Shown here: positions 44,972-56,278 of the stretch, in pieces
Numbering within the stretch: the first letter of the stretch is position 1
How the letters are laid out: each line of letters starts with the position of its first letter
Assembly: GCA_016208015.1 (NCBI GenBank)
Contig: JACQYW010000012.1
Coordinates: 536,001 to 600,000, forward strand
Source: Nitrosomonadales bacterium
GTDB lineage: Bacteria; Pseudomonadota; Gammaproteobacteria; Burkholderiales; Gallionellaceae
DNA length: 64,000 bases
Reading direction: 5' to 3'
The notes under the pieces: model-generated
The model's database searches: none
Told to the model about the DNA's origin: nothing
Seen by the model: the letters and a program-made list of their open reading frames with translations, nothing else
Program-made: the position numbers and the translations under genes

Positions 44972-45077
44972 GATGTTCTCCTTATTCAAGTGGCTTGAAT
45001 GACAGAGATCAGATTGCGGTTTTTGCGGCACTGCCTCTGCCGTTGGTGAAAGCACATTCTCTGCCTTACCCGGATGT

Positions 45078-45104
45078 TTGGCAATCCGTCGTTTCCCGTA
45101 CAAT
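45078..45104 (+). promoter_or_regulatory. Putative promoter of the permease operon
   Basis: TTGGCA (45078-45083) and TACAAT (45099-45104) are spaced by 15 bp, with the ATG 12 bases after the -10. The GTTTGGCAATCCG and CCCGTACAAT context repeats that of the tadA promoter. The 5' leader would be only about 5 bases. Confidence 0.6.
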
Positions 45105-45115
45105 AGCGCCCAACC

Positions 45116-46093
45116 ATGCTCGCCTATCTCATCCGCCGCATACTCTACGCTGTGCCCATTCTGATCGGGGTGAACCTGCTCACCTTCGCGCTGTTCTTCG
45201 TGGTGAACACGCCGGACGACATGGCGCGCATGCAGCTCGGCATCAAACGCGTGACGCCGGAAGCGATCGAGAAATGGAAGCAGCAGCGCGGCTACGACAA
45301 GCCTTTGTTGATCAACAGCGCAGCCGGTGGCACTGACAAACTCACCGACACCATCTTCTGGCAGAAATCGGCCAGCATGTTCGTTTTCGATTTCGGTTAT
45401 TCGGATGACGGACGCAGCATCGGCCGCGAGATCGCCAAGCGCATGGGGCCCAGCCTCGCCATCGCGCTGCCGACCTTCCTCATCGGACTCATCGTGTATG
45501 TCAGCTTCGCCTTGCTGATGACCATGTTCCGCGCCACCGCGCTGGACATGGCTGGCGTGGCGCTGTGCGTGTTGTTGATGTCCATCTCGGGCCTGTTCTA
45601 CATCATCGGCGGGCAGTTCGTGGTCAGCAAGCTGTGGCATCTGGTGCCCATCTCGGGCTATGCGGGCGGGGCGGACAGTTTCAAGTTCGTGGTGCTGCCC
45701 ATCCTGATCGGCGTGGCGGGGAGCATCGGCTCCAGCAGCCGCTGGTATCGCACCATCTTCCTCGAAGAGATCGGCAAGGACTACGTGCGTACAGCACGTG
45801 CCAAGGGTCTGTCCGAACTGCGCGTGCTGTTCACGCATGTGCTGAAGAACGCGATGATCCCCATCCTGACCGGCGTAGTGGTGGTGATTCCGCTGTTGTT
45901 CATGGGCAGCCTGCTCACCGAATCGTTCTTCGGTATTCCCGGTTTGGGCAGTTACACCATCGATGCCATTAACGCGCAGGATTTCAGCGTGGTGCGCGCG
46001 ATGGTGTTCCTCGGTTCGGTGCTTTATATCGTCGGACTTATTTTGACCGATATTTCCTATACCGTTGTCGATCCGAGGGTGAGGTTGCAATGA
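45116..46093 (+). CDS. ABC peptide transporter permease, DppB/YejB type
   Basis: The 325-residue inner-membrane protein has an N-terminal MLAYLIRRILYAVPILIGVNLLTFALFF helix typical of OppB/DppB/YejB, six helices, and the cytoplasmic EAA-loop YVRTARAKGLSELRVLFTHVLKNAMIPIL that docks to the ATPase. The sequence around FFGIPGLGSYTIDAINAQDF matches the YejB/OppB C-terminus. The start of the following permease overlaps its stop by 4 bases. Confidence 0.93.
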   Translation: MLAYLIRRILYAVPILIGVNLLTFALFFVVNTPDDMARMQLGIKRVTPEAIEKWKQQRGYDKPLLINSAAGGTDKLTDTIFWQKSASMFVFDFGYSDDGRSIGREIAKRMGPSLAIALPTFLIGLIVYVSFALLMTMFRATALDMAGVALCVLLMSISGLFYIIGGQFVVSKLWHLVPISGYAGGADSFKFVVLPILIGVAGSIGSSSRWYRTIFLEEIGKDYVRTARAKGLSELRVLFTHVLKNAMIPILTGVVVVIPLLFMGSLLTESFFGIPGLGSYTIDAINAQDFSVVRAMVFLGSVLYIVGLILTDISYTVVDPRVRLQ

Positions 46094-47453
46094 ACTTCAT
46101 TCCCTTCATCCTGTGGAGCGACGCACTGGTGTTCCTGCTGCTGGCGGCGGGAGGCGTGGCTGCCTGGTATGTGCGGCGGCGCGAGCATCTGCTGTTGCCC
46201 TGGCGGCGCGTGGCGCGCAGCGGAGTGGCGATGGTGTCGCTGCTGGTGCTGTCGCTGTTCCTGTTGGTGGGCTTCCTCGACACGCTGCACTATCGCAGCG
46301 CTTTGCCGCAGACCAACGGCAGCGGGAAGGTGTATTCGCCCGAAGTGTTGAGCGTTTTTGACTCGCTGGTCGGACCGCTGCGCACGCATACCGAGAAGAC
46401 CTACTCCGAGCCATTTGCGCTCGTGTTGTATGCCAAGGAAAGTATTAGCGATGCACAGGGCAACATCGTGCGCGACTATCCGCGCCTGCAATACGGCGGC
46501 GCGCATCTTTCCGACGCGTCGCGGCGCGATGCGGATGTGGTGAAGCGGGCACTGGTCGGCGGGGGGCTGGGCCTGCTGGTCGGACTGTTGTCGTTCTACC
46601 TTACACACGGGACGCTGCGTTGCACCTCGGGATGCGACCGCGGCGTATTCATCGCCACGCTGATCCTCACCACCTTCATCGGTGCCATCGCCAACCTCGC
46701 CATCGTTTATCACGTGCTCGGCACCGACAAGGTCGGGCAGGACGTGCTGTATCTCTCACTGAAGAGCATCCGTACCGGCCTCATCATCGGCACGGTGACG
46801 ACCCTGGTGACCTTGCCGCTGGCCCTGTTCCTCGGCGTGGCGGCCGGGTATTTCCGCGGCTGGGTGGATGACATCATCCAGTACATCTACACCGTGCTGA
46901 GTTCCATTCCCAGCGTGCTGCTGATCGCGGCGATGGTGTTGATGATGCAGCTGTTTATCGACAAGCATGCCGATTGGTTCGATCTTGCGGCTTTGCGTGC
47001 CGATGCGCGCTTGGTTGTCTTGTGCCTGATCCTCGGCCTGACCAGTTGGACCGGGCTTTGCCGCCTGCTGCGGGGCGAGACGCTGAAGCTGCGCGAGATG
47101 GAATACATCCAGGCGGCGCAATCGTTTGGTGTGTCCAGCCTTCGCATCCTCACGCGCCACATCATGCCCAACGTGATGCACATCATCCTCATTGCGCTGG
47201 TGATGGATTTCTCCGCGCTGGTGCTGGCCGAGGCGGTGCTGTCCTATGTCGGCGTCGGCGTCGATCCCTCGATGATCTCCTTCGGCACCATGATCAATGC
47301 CGCGCGGCTGGAGATGGGGCGCGAGCCCATGGTGTGGTGGGCGCTGGCTGCAGCCTTCGGTTTCATGCTGGTGCTGGTGCTGGCGGCCAACCTGTTCGCC
47401 GACGCGGTGCGTGATGCCTTCGACCCGCGCCTGAACGGGACGGAGAGCAAGGC

Positions 47454-47457
<4 letters not shown>
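46090..47457 (+). CDS. ABC peptide transporter permease, DppC/YejE type, extended
   Basis: The 455-residue protein has the DppC-like permease domain in its C-terminal two-thirds: helices around TGLIIGTVTTLVTLPLALFLGVAAGYFRGW and an EAA loop YIQAAQSFGVSSLRILTRHIMPNVMHIILI. The N-terminal 150 residues add two membrane segments and a periplasmic YSPEVLSVFDSLVGPLRTHTEKTYSEPF region, longer than in the usual 300-residue DppC. The next ATPase gene overlaps the stop by 4 bases. Confidence 0.9.
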
Positions 47458-49435
<1,978 letters not shown>

Positions 49436-49439
<4 letters not shown>

Positions 49440-50998
49440 TTGGGCTGCCTGGACTGGCGAGAGTCGTAAGCGACCTTCATGCTGGCCGACTTGCGGGTGT
49501 TGGTGTTTTTCTTCGATTTGGCTTTGGTCGCGGTGACGCTGCGCTTGCGGGCGGCGGGGCGATGGGTGTCGGACAGGACGATGTTGAAGTGCTGGCCTAC
49601 GCGCAGGAACGTTCTGCCGTTGTTCGCTTCGCGCAGTTGTCTTTGGCTGACATGGAAGCGGCGCGCGATGGTGGAGATGGTGTCGCCACGGCGTACCGTG
49701 TAACGCACAGCACCGTACATCTCGGCCACGGCGTTTGGTTGCATGTTGAACGCGGCGAACTGGATCGCCGATTCTTCATCCTTGATCGGTACCAGCAGGG
49801 TCTGGCCGTTGCTTTCCTGGGCGTATTTGGACAGACCGTTGGCGGAGCGAAGTTCTGAAATGGTCAGACCGAAGTGGGTGGCGATCTGTTCGAAGCGCTC
49901 ACCTTTCTTGCTCTCATAGGGTTGCCAGGAAACCAGACGCAGATTGGTCTTGGCCAGGTTGTTGCGGAAGGTCTCGACCTTGTCTACCGGCAGCAGCAAA
50001 ACCTCGGACGTGCCTTGCAGGATCACCGGGCGGTTATGGCTGGGATTGAGGGCGATGAATTCCTCCATCGAGATGTCGGCGAGTTCGGCGGCGATCTTCA
50101 CATCCATGTGCTGATTGGCGGCGACGGCTTCGAAGTAAGGTTCATCCGGCACGTCGCTCAGGATCAGGCCGAAGCGAGCAGGATCGCTGACGATGTTCTT
50201 CACGGCCAGCAGTTTCGGCACGTAGTTTTGCGTTTCGCGCGGCATCTTGAGATGCGGATAATCGGTCGGTTTGTGGCGCTTGCGGTTGTTCGCCTGCGCG
50301 CGTGCTACGGCGTTCTCGCCCCAGTTGTAAGCGGCCAGCGCCAGTTCCCAATCGCCGAACTGGTCATGCAGTTTCTGCAGGTAATCCAGTGCGCCGTTGG
50401 TCGCGCCGATGATGTCGCGGCGGCCGTCGTGCCACCAGTTCTGCTCCATGCCGAAGTGTCTGCCCGTGGAGGGGATGAACTGCCAGATGCCTGAGGCGCT
50501 GGCGATGGAGTTCGCACCCGGATTGAAGGCACTCTCGATCATCGGCAACAGCGCGATCTCCATCGGCATGCCGCGACGTTCGACTTCTTCCACGATGTAG
50601 AACAGATAACGGCGGCCGCGTTCTGTCATGCGCAACACGTAATCGGGGTGGCTGGCGTACCATTTTTCATGGCGCTTGATCAGCGGGCTGTTCAGCTCGT
50701 TCATGGCATAGCCGTTGCGGATGCGCTGCCACAGATCTTCCGGGGTCGGCTCGGGAGCGACGATCATCGCCTCGCGGATCGGCGCGGGGGATTGTGTCTC
50801 GGGTTCGGATTCGGCGATAGCGGCTTGGGCTGGCGCAGTCTGTGGTGCAGTTGTTTCAGCGGACGGCGCGGGAACTGCAACTGGCGCGGCGACTTCGGGA
50901 TTGTTCAGTGCCACAACGGTCTCTGCACGGGACGCCATGACAACGGTGCAGCCGAGTACGGCGCTCAAGATCAGCAGTAACGGTTTATTGATAGACAC
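49436..50998 (-). CDS. mltD: Membrane-bound lytic murein transglycosylase MltD
   Basis: The 520-residue protein has an N-terminal signal anchor, a Pro/Ala-rich linker, an SLT goose-type domain (about residues 125-260) with the catalytic Glu in LLPMIESAFNPGANSIASASGIWQFIPSTG, and two LysM repeats near 350 and 440 that bind peptidoglycan. MltD cleaves glycan strands with 1,6-anhydro ends. No lipobox is evident, unlike E. coli MltD. The tail (ARKRSVTATKAKSKKNTN) is basic. It is convergent with the ATPase gene, overlapping it by 4 bp. Confidence 0.93.
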
Positions 50999-51127
50999 TA
51001 TATCTGTGGCCGAGTGATTGAAGTGCCGCGATGGTAGCGGAGGCGGGGGCTTGGGTCAACCTTGGTGGCGGCATTGCAGTTTGATTATTGGCGGGTTTTT
51101 GTTACGAAGGAGGCAGCTCGAATTAAA

Positions 51128-51154
51128 GAAGGGGGGCGTCGCCGCTCCCCCTTC
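51128..51154 (-). terminator. Rho-independent terminator of acs
   Basis: Read on the minus strand, GAAGGGGG and CCCCCTTC form an 8-bp stem with an 11-base loop, followed by TTTAATT. It lies 27 bp after the acs stop. Confidence 0.65.
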
Positions 51155-51180
51155 TGCTTACCGGAAAATTCCGGAAACGC

Positions 51181-53145
51181 TTACTTGATCACTTCCTTCA
51201 ACTGTTCCAAAATGGCCGGATTCTCAAGAGTGGAAACGTCCTGAGTAATCTCCTCGCCCTTGGCGACGGCACGCAGCAGACGACGCATGATCTTGCCGGA
51301 ACGGGTCTTGGGCAGGTTGTCGCCGAAGCGGATCTCGTCGGGTTTGGCGATCGGCCCGATCTCCTTGCCGACCCAGTTGCGCAGCTCTTCGGCCAGCTTC
51401 TTCGCCGCTGCCGCATCGGACGGACGTGCGCCTTTCAGCACCACGAAGGCGACCACGGCTTCGCCCTTGATCTCGTGCGGTTTGCCGACGATGGCAGCTT
51501 CCGCCACCAGCGGATTGGAAACAAGTGCGGATTCGATCTCCATGGTGCCCAGACGGTGACCGGAGACGTTCAACACGTCGTCGATACGGCCCATGATCCA
51601 GAAGTAGCCGTCCTCGTCGCGGTGTGCCGAGTCGCCGGCCAGGTAGGCGCCGTGCATCTCTTCGGGGAAGTAGCCTTTTTTGTAGCGCTCGGGATCACCC
51701 CAGATGGTGCGGATTTGCGAGGGGAAGGGTTTCCTGATGACGAGGAAGCCGCCATGCTGGTCATGCACTTCGTCGCCCGCTTCGTTGACGATGGTGGCCA
51801 TGATGCCGGGCAGCGGCAAGGTGCAGGTGCCGGGCTTGATCGGCATCGCACCGGGCAAGGGGGCGATCATGTGGCAGCCGGTCTCGGTCTGCCACCAGGT
51901 ATCCACGATCGGGCAGCGTGCGCCGCCGACGGTGTTGTAGTACCACATCCAGGCTTCGGGGTTGATCGGCTCGCCCACGGAACCCAGCAGACGCAGGGAA
52001 GACAGATCGTACTTGGTCGGCAAGTCGCCGCCGAGCTTGATCAGGGAGCGGATCGCGGTCGGTGCGGTGTAGAAGGTGGTGACCTTGTGGTCCTGGATCA
52101 TCTTCCAGAAACGGCCGGCGTCCGGATAGGTCGGCACGCCTTCGAAGATGACCTGGGTCGCGCCCATGGCCAGCGGGCCGTAGGCGACATAGCTGTGGCC
52201 GGTGATCCAGCCCACGTCGGCGGTGCACCAGAACACGTCGGAGTCCTTGTAGTCGAACACCCATTTCAGCGAGACCATCGCGCCCAGCAGGTAGCCGCCG
52301 GTGGAGTGCTGCACGCCTTTGGGTTTGCCGGTGGAACCGGAGGTGTAGAGGATGAACAACGGGTGTTCCGCACCCACCCATTCCGGTTCGCAGGTGTCGC
52401 CCTGTCCGGCGATGACGTCGTGCCACCAGACGTTGTTCTTGTGCCACTGCACTTCGCCCTTGGTGCGCTGGTAGACGATGACGGAATGCACGCCTTCGCA
52501 GCCGCCCATGGTCAATGCCTCGTCCACGGCGGGCTTGAGCGCCATCGCCTTGCCGCCGCGGAACTGGCCGTCGGCAGTGATGACCGCCACGGCCCGGGCG
52601 TCGGTGATGCGTTCATGCAGACTCTTGGATGAGAAACCGCCGAATACGACGGAGTGGATCGCGCCGATACGGGCACAGGCTTGCATGGCGATCACGGCTT
52701 CGACGCTCATCGGCATGTAGACGACCACGCGGTCGCCCTTCTTGATGCCGCGCGACTTCAGGCCGTTGGCGAACTGACACACGCGGGCGTGCAGGTCCTT
52801 GTAGCTGATCCTGGTGACCGTACCGTCGTCGGCTTCGAAGATGATGGCGGTCTTGTCGCCCTGTTTCGCCAAGTGCTTGTCCAGGCAGTTGTAGGAGACG
52901 TTCAGCTCGCCGTCTTCGAACCATTTGTAGAACGGCGCGTTGCTGTCGTCCAGGGTCTTGGTGAAGGGCTTGTGCCAGAGGACGGTCTCGCGGGCAAGGT
53001 TGGCCCAGTAACCGGCGTAATCCTTGTTGGCGGCATCGACCATCGCCTTGTAAGCGGCCATGCCGGAGACATTGGCCTGCTTCACAAAGGCATCGGATGG
53101 CGCAAATACGCGCTTTTCGTTCAAGACCGACTGGATATCTGACAT
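51181..53145 (-). CDS. acs: Acetyl-CoA synthetase
   Basis: This 654-residue enzyme activates acetate to acetyl-CoA via acetyl-AMP. It has the AMP-binding motif [12 protein letters not shown], the [18 protein letters not shown] and [17 protein letters not shown] cores, the hinge region [34 protein letters not shown], and the regulated lysine in [14 protein letters not shown] near the C-terminus. Length matches bacterial Acs. It lies alone on the minus strand between mltD and the HD-GYP gene and would support acetate scavenging. Confidence 0.96.
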   Translation of the reverse strand: MSDIQSVLNEKRVFAPSDAFVKQANVSGMAAYKAMVDAANKDYAGYWANLARETVLWHKPFTKTLDDSNAPFYKWFEDGELNVSYNCLDKHLAKQGDKTAIIFEADDGTVTRISYKDLHARVCQFANGLKSRGIKKGDRVVVYMPMSVEAVIAMQACARIGAIHSVVFGGFSSKSLHERITDARAVAVITADGQFRGGKAMALKPAVDEALTMGGCEGVHSVIVYQRTKGEVQWHKNNVWWHDVIAGQGDTCEPEWVGAEHPLFILYTSGSTGKPKGVQHSTGGYLLGAMVSLKWVFDYKDSDVFWCTADVGWITGHSYVAYGPLAMGATQVIFEGVPTYPDAGRFWKMIQDHKVTTFYTAPTAIRSLIKLGGDLPTKYDLSSLRLLGSVGEPINPEAWMWYYNTVGGARCPIVDTWWQTETGCHMIAPLPGAMPIKPGTCTLPLPGIMATIVNEAGDEVHDQHGGFLVIRKPFPSQIRTIWGDPERYKKGYFPEEMHGAYLAGDSAHRDEDGYFWIMGRIDDVLNVSGHRLGTMEIESALVSNPLVAEAAIVGKPHEIKGEAVVAFVVLKGARPSDAAAAKKLAEELRNWVGKEIGPIAKPDEIRFGDNLPKTRSGKIMRRLLRAVAKGEEITQDVSTLENPAILEQLKEVIK

Positions 53146-53181
53146 GCTGTTTCTCCTGAGAAAGTTGTTATTGGGTGTGAT

Positions 53182-54393
53182 TCACATTCCTGTGATCTGT
53201 TTCAAATCGAACCCCCACTTCACTGGGTCTTCGGCACTGACGATGCTTTCCTGGGACTTGCTCAGGTTGATCAGTTCAGGCAAAAAGGGCTCGTTGGATT
53301 TGGTCGAGAAGAAAGCCTTTACGACAGGCGTGAGCAGGCTCTTCTCAGTCTGCTCTATCACTATAGCCAGCCTACCTGACTTGAGTCTTACTAACGTGCC
53401 GGAAGGGTAGATGCCTATGGTCTTGACGAAAGCCTGAAACACTCTTTCGTCAAAGTGACCGTTACGCCATTCCGCCATCTTGCGGATGGTCTCGGCGGGC
53501 TCCCAGCCGTTCTTGTAGCAGCGGTTGGAGGTGAGCGCGTCGTAGACGTCGCACACCGCACCCATGCGCGCGAACAGAGTGAGCTTTTCCCCGGAGATGC
53601 GCTCGGGATAGCCGGTGCCGTCGACGCGTTCATGGTGATGCAAACACACGTCCAGCGTCGCTGCAGTGATCTCCGACGAGTCTTTCAACAGCTCCCAGCC
53701 CCTGCGCGGGTGTTCTTTGATGAGATCAAACTCTTCATCGGTGAGTTTGCCGGGTTTGTTCAGCACCTCGTCGTCTATCATCATCTTGCCGACATCGTGC
53801 AACAGCCCGGCCAGTCCGACATCCTTCAGCGTTTCACCATCCAGCCCCAATTGTTTGCCAAGCGCGATCATCAGTGCACAGACGGCGACCGAGTGCAAAT
53901 AGGTGTAATCATCCTTGGTCTTGAGTCTGGCCAGATTGAGAAACGCTTCAGGATTGCGCGAGATGGATTGGCTGATCTCATCCACCAGCGGCGCGGCTTC
54001 GTTGACCTTGATGGCGTTGCCCATGCGCGCTTCAAGGAACATGGAGGTGACCGCAGCCTTGCTTTTGGCATGCAGCTTGCGGGCACGGTCGAGTTCTTCG
54101 TGGATGGGGATGCGCGGCTCGCCAAGCGGGGTCTTGGCGATCTCTTTCAGCTCGTCTTCGACTTTTTGTGTGGCTTCCGCGGGGGTGGACAGGACAGCTT
54201 CGGATTCGATATCGAGCCCTTTGTCCGTGTCGATCCAGATTTCCTGCACACCGCAGGTTTTCAACGTCTTCAGGTCCTCGTTTTCCGAAAGCAGAAAGGT
54301 CTTCTTCCAGAACGGGTGATCCATCCAGCTGCCGCAGATCTCGTGGACGAACATCCCTGCCCGCACATCGCTAACTCGTATCTTTTTCAGCAT
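53182..54393 (-). CDS. HD-GYP domain protein (cyclic-di-GMP phosphodiesterase-like)
   Basis: The 403-residue cytoplasmic protein has an N-terminal DUF3391 region (residues 1-140; IRVSDVRAGMFVHE) and a C-terminal HD-GYP domain. The metal-binding motifs HDVGKMMIDDEVLNKPGKL and HHERVDGTGYPERISGEKL are complete, including the GYP. HD-GYP proteins hydrolyse cyclic-di-GMP to pGpG or GMP. With the GGDEF and EAL proteins upstream, this is the third cyclic-di-GMP enzyme in the window. Confidence 0.9.
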   Translation of the reverse strand: MLKKIRVSDVRAGMFVHEICGSWMDHPFWKKTFLLSENEDLKTLKTCGVQEIWIDTDKGLDIESEAVLSTPAEATQKVEDELKEIAKTPLGEPRIPIHEELDRARKLHAKSKAAVTSMFLEARMGNAIKVNEAAPLVDEISQSISRNPEAFLNLARLKTKDDYTYLHSVAVCALMIALGKQLGLDGETLKDVGLAGLLHDVGKMMIDDEVLNKPGKLTDEEFDLIKEHPRRGWELLKDSSEITAATLDVCLHHHERVDGTGYPERISGEKLTLFARMGAVCDVYDALTSNRCYKNGWEPAETIRKMAEWRNGHFDERVFQAFVKTIGIYPSGTLVRLKSGRLAIVIEQTEKSLLTPVVKAFFSTKSNEPFLPELINLSKSQESIVSAEDPVKWGFDLKQITGM

Positions 54394-54453
54394 GGTTCAG
54401 TCTGAAGGTGTCGTTGGCTCGATGAAGGGATTGTAACCCAGTGAATATCCTGT

Positions 54454-54711
54454 TCAACCAAAACGTAGTTTCAGTATCAGCACCATTCCCGCCAGTAACA
54501 GCGTGATGCTGTTGGCGATGATGATGGGCCATGCGACCAGCAGGATGCCGTATACCAGCCAGAGTGCCACGCCGCCGGTGAAGAGGGCATACATGCCCAG
54601 CGAGATGTCTTTGGTGTGCCGGGTATGCAACACCCGCCAGACCTGCGGGATGAACGAGCAAGTGGTGAGTGTGGCGGCGACCCCGCCTACCCATTCTTGC
54701 AGATCCTGCAT
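54454..54711 (-). CDS. SemiSWEET-family sugar transporter
   Basis: The 85-residue protein is a three-helix PQ-loop membrane protein. The PQ motif is in CSFIPQVWRVLHTRHTKDISLGMYALF, and the SLGMYALFTGGVALWLVYGIL segment matches SemiSWEETs, which form dimers that carry sugars. The start overlaps the stop of the TolC-type gene in TGATG, so it is translationally coupled to a metal-efflux operon, an unusual location. The export role suggested by this position is inference. Confidence 0.85.
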   Translation of the reverse strand: MQDLQEWVGGVAATLTTCSFIPQVWRVLHTRHTKDISLGMYALFTGGVALWLVYGILLVAWPIIIANSITLLLAGMVLILKLRFG

Positions 54712-55970
54712 CAGTGGTCTCTATGCCGGTCTGTGCCCGACTGCCACAGTTGATGCGCATCGAGCAGCAGACGGTAGCGCGTCTCGTTGGCATCCAGCCG
54801 CGCAATGCTTTCCGACAGGGCGGATTCGAGACCCAGGCGGCGCGCGGTGAGCGTTTCGAACAAGCTGCTTTCACCAAGACTGTATGCGCGGGTGACCAGC
54901 TCGGCATTCTGGCGGATGCTGTCGGCGGCCTCTTTCGCCTGAAGCCATATCTGGTAACTTAGTATCGCCTGGGTATGAGTGGTGTAGATATCCGCTTCCA
55001 GTCGGCGTTGTGCCGCATTCTCGCGGTTTCCTGCGATCTCGGCCTGCTGTTCGGCATTCTCGGCATGCGTGCCGCGCAGGCCGAAGGAGAGCGGGATGGA
55101 AAGATATACGCCGGTCACTTTCTCGCTACCGGCGAGTTCGTTCGCGTAACGCACGCCGATGGTTGGGTCGGGTATGCGCTCGGCGCGGCTGCGTTCGGCA
55201 AGCATCTGCTGGATGCGCCGTTCGGAGCGCACCATCTCCAACTCATGGTTGTGATCGAGTATGGATTGTTTCCAATAATCGAGATTCCCGGTGACCGGGC
55301 GCGGCTCCGCAGAGGCCAGTTGTATCGGCAGGATGATGGCCGGAAACTGGCGCGTCAGCTCGTTACCAGCCAACTCCGTGCGCATCCTGGCCTGTTGCAG
55401 CGACACGGTGGCTTGCGCTACAGCCGCACTGGCCTGGCTCAATTCCATGCGCGGCGAATCACCTGCTTTCAGGCGCTTCTCGGTGGTCAACGCCTGTTGC
55501 TTGAGGATATCCACCTGCTGCTGCCATTGCAGCACCTGCATTTGCTCGCGCTGCCAGTTGAACCACAGATGCAGCAGCATGCGTCCTGCTTCATGGCGTG
55601 CATCGCCCAATGCATGCGTGGCACGGATGACACCTTCTGCGCCGATGTCATCATCGATCATTACCTTGTTGATGAGTCGCAGGGGCCGCTCGATGGCGAC
55701 ATCCCACTCCTTAATCTTTTGTCCTGGTACGGTGGTGCGCCGTTGCGCGGTACCGGCGCGAACATTGAATTCGTAGTTGCCGCTTTCCCAGCGGCGCTGA
55801 TTGGTCTGTTCGATGCGGATGCCGGTCTCGGCATTCAATACATCGATATGGCTATCCAGCGCCGTGTCGACCTGGCTGTGCGGCGGCAGGTCCGGGTAGT
55901 CTGGCTCGGAAGCAAATGCGGGACAAAAGCCCAGGGTCATGGATAAGAGGACAAGGATATGCTTGCTCAT
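54711..55970 (-). CDS. TolC-family outer-membrane efflux protein (CzcC-like)
   Basis: The 419-residue protein has a signal peptide (about residues 1-20, ending AFAS), two repeats of long heptad helices rich in Gln/Ala/Arg, and the TolC-type signatures in DPTIGVRYANELAGSEKVTGVYLSIPL. It forms the outer-membrane exit duct for the RND pump encoded upstream. It overlaps the DUF3240 gene by 4 bases (ATGA). A start at ATG 55970 is chosen because the longer frame to 56264 covers the DUF3240 gene. Confidence 0.88.
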   Translation of the reverse strand: MSKHILVLLSMTLGFCPAFASEPDYPDLPPHSQVDTALDSHIDVLNAETGIRIEQTNQRRWESGNYEFNVRAGTAQRRTTVPGQKIKEWDVAIERPLRLINKVMIDDDIGAEGVIRATHALGDARHEAGRMLLHLWFNWQREQMQVLQWQQQVDILKQQALTTEKRLKAGDSPRMELSQASAAVAQATVSLQQARMRTELAGNELTRQFPAIILPIQLASAEPRPVTGNLDYWKQSILDHNHELEMVRSERRIQQMLAERSRAERIPDPTIGVRYANELAGSEKVTGVYLSIPLSFGLRGTHAENAEQQAEIAGNRENAAQRRLEADIYTTHTQAILSYQIWLQAKEAADSIRQNAELVTRAYSLGESSLFETLTARRLGLESALSESIARLDANETRYRLLLDAHQLWQSGTDRHRDH

Positions 55971-56278
55971 GCCAGCCTCCCGAACTCGATGACGGGTGTG
56001 ATCCAATAGGCGATCTCGTTGTTGGGGTCCGAGTCCTTGAGATGTGCGATCAGCGCATGAGCATCGTCCAGATTCATCACGCTGAGTAGTTGCACACGCT
56101 GCGAACGGCCGCGCACCTGTTCCATCATGCTGGGCAGCAACTCTTTCTGGCTGCCGCCCTCGACGCGCGTGATGGTGAAACCGCGCACCCAGTCCGGATG
56201 CTGCAGCAGGTGATCGACCATGCGCTCTTCCAGCGATTTGTGGCAGACCAGGGTCAGACAACAATTCAGTTCTTTCAT
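55967..56278 (-). CDS. DUF3240 family protein, metal-efflux operon member
   Basis: The 103-residue protein is a small ferredoxin-like alpha/beta protein (CCLTLVCHKSLEERMVDHLLQHPDW and FTITRVEGGSQ) that resembles PII/CutA-type regulators. DUF3240 genes recur beside HME-RND pumps; the function is unknown, and a metal-dependent regulatory role is speculative. The adjacent cysteines C6 and C7 plus H13 could bind metal. It overlaps the CzcA/CusA-type pump gene by 4 bases. Confidence 0.8.
   Translation of the reverse strand: MKELNCCLTLVCHKSLEERMVDHLLQHPDWVRGFTITRVEGGSQKELLPSMMEQVRGRSQRVQLLSVMNLDDAHALIAHLKDSDPNNEIAYWITPVIEFGRLA

Noticed and set aside
44333..46090. An extended 585-residue minus-strand frame running upstream of the F420-type reductase start
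   Set aside because: The upstream part is antisense to the permease gene; the true protein begins at ATG 44971 with the Rossmann motif.
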